Below are positions 58,873 through 64,000 of a stretch of DNA of 64,000 nucleotides, piece after piece. Positions within the stretch are counted from its first letter, which is position 1. Each line of letters starts with the position of its first letter. The notes below the pieces were generated by a model. The model was given only the letters and a program-made list of their open reading frames with translations. It ran no database searches and was not told where the DNA came from. The translations under genes were made by a program, and so were the position numbers. This DNA comes from Cristatella mucedo (lineage: Eukaryota; Bryozoa; Phylactolaemata; Cristatellidae): contig WPIO01000024.1 in assembly GCA_009760855.2 (NCBI GenBank), positions 732,501 to 796,500 on the forward strand. The letters run 5' to 3'.

Positions 58873-59220
58873 AGCTGTCAGACCGGCCTCTGGTTACCTG
58901 ATCGAGGTGCGGCCGTGTATTATCTGACATGCATTAGTGCACTTGTTAAATTATACGATTTAATCAAAATATCACACCTTTCCCATGCTTAGGATCCGTG
59001 CAATTATCGTTATCAAATATGCAAGTTAGCCTTTTTAATCCAATATTGTTTACCTTTCGAGGTATATTAGGCTACTACTGTAGTCTCTTCATCGAGCGTC
59101 GTTTCGAAATTCCAGGCCGTAGTTTGTATGCCCCTATGATGCAGTGGGGATCTGAGTTGTACTTTGGCTTCGCATTTGATCTCGAAGGCCTACTCGAAAC
59201 GTTGTTTAAATAAATAAATA

Positions 59221-59388
59221 CTAGCTGATTTAACGGCCTCTTTTGTATAGCAACAGAAGAGCCTTTTCGGCTATCGCTACCGCTTGCAGTGGCGATAAAG
59301 AATCGCCCACCTCAGGATCTGAACCCGTGACATCGGGACCGAGGTCGAGAAAAGCAACCACATTACCTAGTGTGCCATCACGGCTCAC
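59221..59388 (-). repeat. SINE-2, full length
   Basis: CTAGCTGATTTAACGGCCTC, CTACCGCTTGCAGTGGCGAT, CAGGATCTGAACCCGTGAC and GTGCCATCACGGCTCAC. Confidence 0.82.
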
Positions 59389-59977
59389 TGTTTAGGTCAC
59401 GCCCAGCTAGTTGGTTCTTACTCCACATTTCACGTGTTAATTTCTGGAAAAGTGTATGGATAAACATCAGCTAGAAGTAGGGTATTGGCATGGGTCGCTG
59501 TTGAGACTTGGCTCTGTGCCTTCTTCTGTTGTATTGTCTGCTTGGAAGAGAGATCTGTTCGCCGAATGAGCCACTCAGGTGGGCAATTCTTCTCCTGTGC
59601 TTGGTTACCAGTGAAGTACTGTTACACGAGATTGTTCCTTGTTCGTTCAGTAAGTGAATGGCAGCATTGCCAGGACACACTTGTTGCCTCAAGTGAGAAG
59701 CTGCAACTGTATGTTTACCTTCACTATTGTAGCCTGGCGATTGAAAAGCCTATTTTCTGTGTGCTGCATCAGAGCAAGATACCATGGCCGAGCTCATGGA
59801 GCTTACACTGGTCTTGGTGTTTTTATTTGAACTGAGACCACCAGACGACCATATCCGTTCCACGGTCAAGTCTGCCTGCTTTCATACACGTAAAATTTCA
59901 TAAATTCGAGCCTGCTTAGACAGGATTACCACATCCAAGTTGGTCCATGTATTTGTGAGACCCCATCTCGAAATCTT
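59389..59977. other. No gene recognised
   Basis: Open frame at 59485-59835 (plus) without motifs; directly upstream of the LINE-1 copy. Confidence 0.4.
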
Positions 59978-61470
59978 GTGTTTCACTGCTTGCAGGTCTA
60001 CCAGACTATGCTATCAGGCCCTTACAGTTATGCAAAACTCTGCAGTGCACGTGTCTGTCATGAATGTCAAAGTTGCCACGTGTCACCACTTATTGCCGAC
60101 CTGTTCTATCGTTCCCCGATTCCTGGCTGCAACTCAATGTCCACATTTAAGCAGGTCACTAGTGATCTAGTCCTGAAGTTCGTATCTCAATCAAAGAAGA
60201 CAACAAGTCCTCTGGACCCTATTCCTACTGTCCTGTTCCTACGTTGCATTGATCTGCTGCTGCCATGCATAACTAACATCATTAATATGTCATTAGCCTC
60301 AGGTCATGTCCCAGCACCTTTCAAAAAAGCTGTAGTCAGGCCACTTCTCAAGAAAGCGACACCAGACCAAGAGAACTTAAGCAACTACCGCCCAGTCTCC
60401 CTTCTACCATTTCTATCAAAGACACTGGAACGGGTCGTGGCAGACCAGCTGAACTCATATATCGAAACCTCACACCTTGCTAGTAAGTTCCAGTCTGGCT
60501 TTAGAGCTAATCACTCCACAGAGTCAGCATTGCTTAGGGTATACAACGACCTACTTAGGAATGCAGATATGGGTAGAGTGTGTCTGCTTGTTTTGCTCGA
60601 TCTTTCGGCAGCTTTTGATACCATCGATCACAAAGTCCTTCTAGAGCGCCTCTCATCTCGCCTGGGCATCACTGGCACTGCTCTGCAGTGGTTCAGGTCC
60701 TATCTTAGTGGGAGACTCCAGAGTATTGACGTGAATGGACAAAGATCATCCGAGGTACCTCTGAAATATGGGGTACCTCAGGGCTCTGTGCTTGGTCCGG
60801 TTCTTTTCACGATTTATACTCTCCCTCTTGCTGATGTGATTACCAAGCACAATCTAGGCTTTCACTTCTATGCGGATGACACTCAGTTGTACCTTTGCTC
60901 TGATCCCTCCCAGCCTTCGAGCACCTCAAATTCTCTCAACTCACTTGCTGCATGTTATTATTATTACTTCAAGGCTTTGTTTCTCACTTTAAGGTCCATG
61001 CATCCTCTTGATCTAGCATACCTACCCAGAACTTCTCCCCAACTAGGCTTGGTATCGTACCAGCTGCTCTTTGGACTCAAATCGTTTAGCTATGCCTCAA
61101 TCGAATGTGAAATCATTTGGAAACTGTGCCTTTCATTCGCATGCTTCTGAAGTCTGGAGCTTACTCAAGTCACGACATTCCTTGACTTGACTACATTTAA
61201 AAATAAGTTGGAAATGCACCTGTTTTTTCACATCATTTGCTCGATCGCCGTGATTTTTCCTTAGTGAACTTGTGCGTGCTGATACTGTGCATGCTGCCAC
61301 TAACCATATTTGCATGTTGACACTTTGCATAGTATTTCGAGAGATATTATGCATGTTTACACTGTGCATGTTAACACTAACCATTTTATCTTGCTTCTTT
61401 TATAGCATACGTAAACTGCCTAGAAATATACCGAGTTCTCGGAGGGTGCCATGCAAATATAATTACTATT
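59978..61470 (+). mobile_element. LINE-1 family copy with reverse transcriptase domain (L2/CR1-like)
   Basis: A 5'-truncated LINE. An open frame to 61150 carries the reverse transcriptase in order: NYRPVSLLPFLSKTLERV, GFRANHSTESALLR, LLDLSAAFDTIDH, GVPQGSVLGPVLFTIY and FHFYADDTQLYL. These are the marks of L2/CR1-type non-LTR retrotransposons, and the two Asp of YADD are catalytic. After 60946 the frame jumps through a TTATTATTATTACTT seam to the far C-terminal region, so the thumb and part of the C-terminus are deleted. The 3' tail (61190-61470) has the family's GCTGACACTGTGCATG repeats and a diverged stem-loop. The endonuclease domain is absent, so the copy is dead despite its long open frame. 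Confidence 0.85.
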
Positions 61471-61479
61471 CTTATGACA

Positions 61480-61640
61480 GGGCTCTGTGTGTTGGTCCAG
61501 GTGTAAGGTGCTGTCTCTTCACGACCCTGGTTGTGAGCTCGAATCCTTCAGTGGACGATCCAATATTGACCACTGCAAATGGTGGTGATTGCCGTTAAGG
61601 CTCTTGTGCTTTTATAAAGTGAATCTGATCAATCAGCTTT
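61480..61640 (+). repeat. SINE-2-like, diverged
   Basis: TGTTGGTCCAGGTGTAAGG, CACGACCCTGGTTGTGAGC, TCGAATCC B box, CACTGCAAATGGTGGTGATT and GATCAATCAGC. Confidence 0.65.
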
Positions 61641-62699
61641 ACTTTTTTTTAGTAGCTGTGTAAAACGAGGCTACTGAGTCACTCACATGCCACTTGCTTG
61701 TCAAAATTAGTGGGCTCCTTGGGTTCTGCCTCGTGCATCTTGCGCAGAGACCAGCCCCCCATCATTATTTTTATTAATAGACACGTGACAGCATTGCTCT
61801 AGTAGCTCAACCTTTTCTACATGGAAGCCTGCTGGAGTTTGGTGTTTTTTGCCCAGTTCTGCACTTATGTGAAGCAGTGTGCTTGCTTGTGAGGCATTAA
61901 CTGCAGTAGCAGAGACGATATAGCAGCTAGGAGTAGAAGCCTGGTGTCAGCCTCTTGTCTCCGAGCTATTCGAGAGATGGTTCAGACGATTGTATGTGTC
62001 CAATAGTTCAGGCTTGGTTAAAAGAAGTGTACACCTAAGAAGTTGGCCAGTGCCACCAACGAACCGAAGCGAACAGGAGTGTTACTCTGTTTGGCTAGCG
62101 AGCAAACCGCATTGATGCCGTGGCGCTCGGTTGTTGCAAGCTGCACCACCTAGCTCGAACTGGTACACAGATGGTGACACAGCAACCGTGACCTGAAATG
62201 CAGTGGTAAAGTGGCAAATACGAAGCCTGCATTGGTGCATTGCTGCTGCAAGTAAAGGGAAAGACAAGCACCACGATGACCATGGCCACATCTGAAAGGG
62301 GTCACATGACTGAGCCCATCGAGATCACTCTGGTCGTAGCATGATTGTGCAAACTGAGGCCAATTTCTATCGTATGTGCTCCGATAGCTGTGCTGCTGGC
62401 TGAGGCTGACCAGTCTTCGGTAGCCACCCATCTGTGCAATTGGTCGATTGCCTTGTGTGCACAGTGCTCGGCGGCCAATGAGAATGGTGCGCTAAGCAGA
62501 CAGTGGCCGAGCTGAAAATAGATCAGACGTGCAGACTTAGTGATGCTGGCACGAGGGGCCTTCGGGTGGGTGGCCGGCTGGACCTCTGCTTGTAATGCAC
62601 ATTGGCTGCCCATTGCGCACAGGCGGCTCTGAGCATGTCTGCTTTAATTCTCATTCATTCATTTATCGTTTTACTGGCGCCCTATTTTATCATGTGTAT
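61641..62699. other. No gene recognised
   Basis: Short open frames on the minus strand at 62082-62613 without motifs. No repeat seen. Confidence 0.45.
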
Positions 62700-62882
62700 G
62701 GTGGAAGAGAGGCCTTTTAGCATACTGACCCTGTGCCTGTCATCCCCAACCATGTTATACTTGTTGTCGTTGAGCTTGCTACTACTAACCATTCGGTCGT
62801 GCTTCCTTTGCAGCAAATGTAAAGTGCCTAGAAAAAGATAGAGCTCAGTTAGGGCATGATATCAAATTTATTATTAGAATTA
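62700..62882 (+). repeat. LINE-1 tail, diverged
   Basis: CATACTGACCCTGTGCCTGT, TTCGGTCGTGCTTCCTTTGC, AAAGTGCCTAGAAAAAGATA and ATTATTAGAATTATT. Confidence 0.72.
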
Positions 62883-62980
62883 TTCTGGTCTATCGCCACT
62901 GCTTGCAGTGGACTGACCACGACAATGCTAGTACCTAAATAACAGCAAACCCAAGTCCATAGGGCATTACCCTACTCGGT

Positions 62981-63160
62981 GAGCCGTAATGGCACGCACT
63001 AGGTAAGGCAGTTACTTTCACGACCTCGGTCCCGAGGTCGTGGGTTCGATTCCTGTGGTGGGCGATCCTTTATTGCCACTGCAAGCGGTGGTGATAGCCG
63101 TAAAGGCACTTCTGTCGCTATACAAAAAGAGGCTGTTTAAGCAGCTAGGATTTTTTTTAC
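62981..63160 (+). repeat. SINE-2, best preserved copy (sense)
   Basis: GAGCCGTAATGGCACGCACT (head), the perfect inverted repeat at 63019-63042 (11-bp arms, 2-base loop), GGTTCGATTCC (B box), GCCACTGCAAGCGGTGG hairpin, GTCGCTATACAAAAAGAGGC and a GCAGCTAGGATTTTTTTT end. Confidence 0.87.
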
Positions 63161-63702
63161 CTCCCGCAGCCAAAGAAACCAGTACGTAGGACAGAGTACG
63201 ACTGACTAACCATAACTGCAGAGGCGTTCAATTTATCTAAGCAGTAGATTATTGTAGTCTTAGGGTATGCCAGTGTGTGGCCCAGCCGAGATTTCATGGC
63301 ACTGTCACGTGTTTGTGTGGGCCATGCTGGTTTACGGGAAAATGGTTTTATGAAGGCGAGTCACGGCCTGCAGACCCGGGCCGGCGCAGGAGAGAACAGG
63401 CAGCTGTGAGCCGTGGCGCTGCAAGCGTCGGGAAAATATATAAGTGCTTGCCCACGCGGTATTTCAGTAGCGTCCCTTGCTTACTGTCGGAGCATCCAAC
63501 TACAGTTATGAATGCCATCCGGTTCCTATCGATAATTGCTCAACAGCCGGCAGCTTGGCGTATTTATTTCATGGCGTTTTAAGTGTTTCAAGTGCCGTCG
63601 TCTCTCATTCGATTCCGGAGTCTGATTTTTAGGAAAAAATCCATCGTGTTCATTAGGCAATCAACCATCACTCGGGGTACGTCTTTTGTTTATGCTGGAG
63701 CT
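63161..63702. other. No gene recognised
   Basis: One plus-strand open frame (63277-63582) without motifs. Confidence 0.4.
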
Positions 63703-64000
63703 GCTTAATAATAATAATAATAATATTGCACTTGATAAAGCGCCCTCAGAGAACTTAATCTCTTTCTAGGCGCTTTACATTTGCTGCAAAGTGATACGCA
63801 ATAGAATAGTAAGTAAAATCATGCTTGAAAAACAAACAAAATGAATAACATGGTTAGGGGTTACATGCACTGGGTCAGCATGCAAATGTGGTTAGTGGCA
63901 GCATGAACAGTGTCAGCACGCATAAGCACATCGAGGACGAATCACAAGGACCCACTAAATGCTGTCCTAAATAGGTATGTTTTTAAGTTACTTTTAAATG
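63703..64000 (-). repeat. LINE-1 3' end, runs off the window
   Basis: AATAATAATAATAATAATA, GATAAAGCGCCCTCAGAGAA, CTTTCTAGGCGCTTTACATT, GGACCCACTAAATGCTGTCC and, at the edge, the first bases of the LINE C-terminus (TTTTTAAGTTACTTTTAAAT). Confidence 0.87.

Noticed and set aside
62981-63075. A genuine tRNA gene
   Set aside because: A B box and A-box-like sequence are present, but there is no acceptor-stem pairing and the unit recurs many times with a fixed non-tRNA 3' end, so it is a SINE.

Overview
This is nuclear DNA of an animal, most likely an invertebrate. The coding sequence is split by GT-AG introns, and exons are a small fraction of the window. Most of the rest is short tRNA-related SINEs, 5'-truncated LINE copies with (ATT)n tails, simple repeats and a decayed hAT transposon. 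The species cannot be named from this window.

Two spliced genes are supported, both on the minus strand. (1) Choline dehydrogenase (CHDH): five coding exons between 34168 and 17848. All four introns have GT-AG boundaries and matching phase, and together the exons give a complete 637-residue GMC flavoenzyme with a mitochondrial-type leader. A poly(A) signal lies just past the stop. (2) A HAD-superfamily phosphatase: exons between about 55391 and 39280 carry all four HAD motifs. The reading frame then runs on through further exons (38071-38176 and 37673-37940) into a C-terminal region I do not recognise. Its first coding exon and last exon were not found.

Mobile DNA fills the remainder. LINE-1 (my label) is an L2/CR1-like family whose best copy is at 59978-61470. 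Its 3' tail, a stem-loop followed by (ATT)n, occurs more than 20 times. LINE-2 is a related family with copies at 2430-3530 and 29272-29905 and a tail near 80-235. SINE-1 is tRNA-related and ends in the same kind of stem-loop as LINE-1. SINE-2 is another tRNA-related family, with a nearly perfect internal palindrome and a different tail. A broken hAT (Charlie-like) transposon spans 6749-10903; a 738-bp insertion sits in its transposase and is flanked by 6-bp direct repeats. A compact LTR element (50513-52298, minus strand) has 5-bp target repeats, a TATA box, a poly(A) signal and a polypurine tract but no pol genes.

Layout: 1-6700 repeats; 6749-10903 hAT; 10904-17650 SINEs and simple repeats; 17660-34168 CHDH with repeat-rich introns; 34169-37670 spacer that should hold the end of the HAD gene; 37673-55391 HAD gene, with the LTR element in its longest intron; 55400-59977 unassigned sequence with repeats; 59978-64000 LINE-1 copy, SINE-2 and LINE-1 tails.
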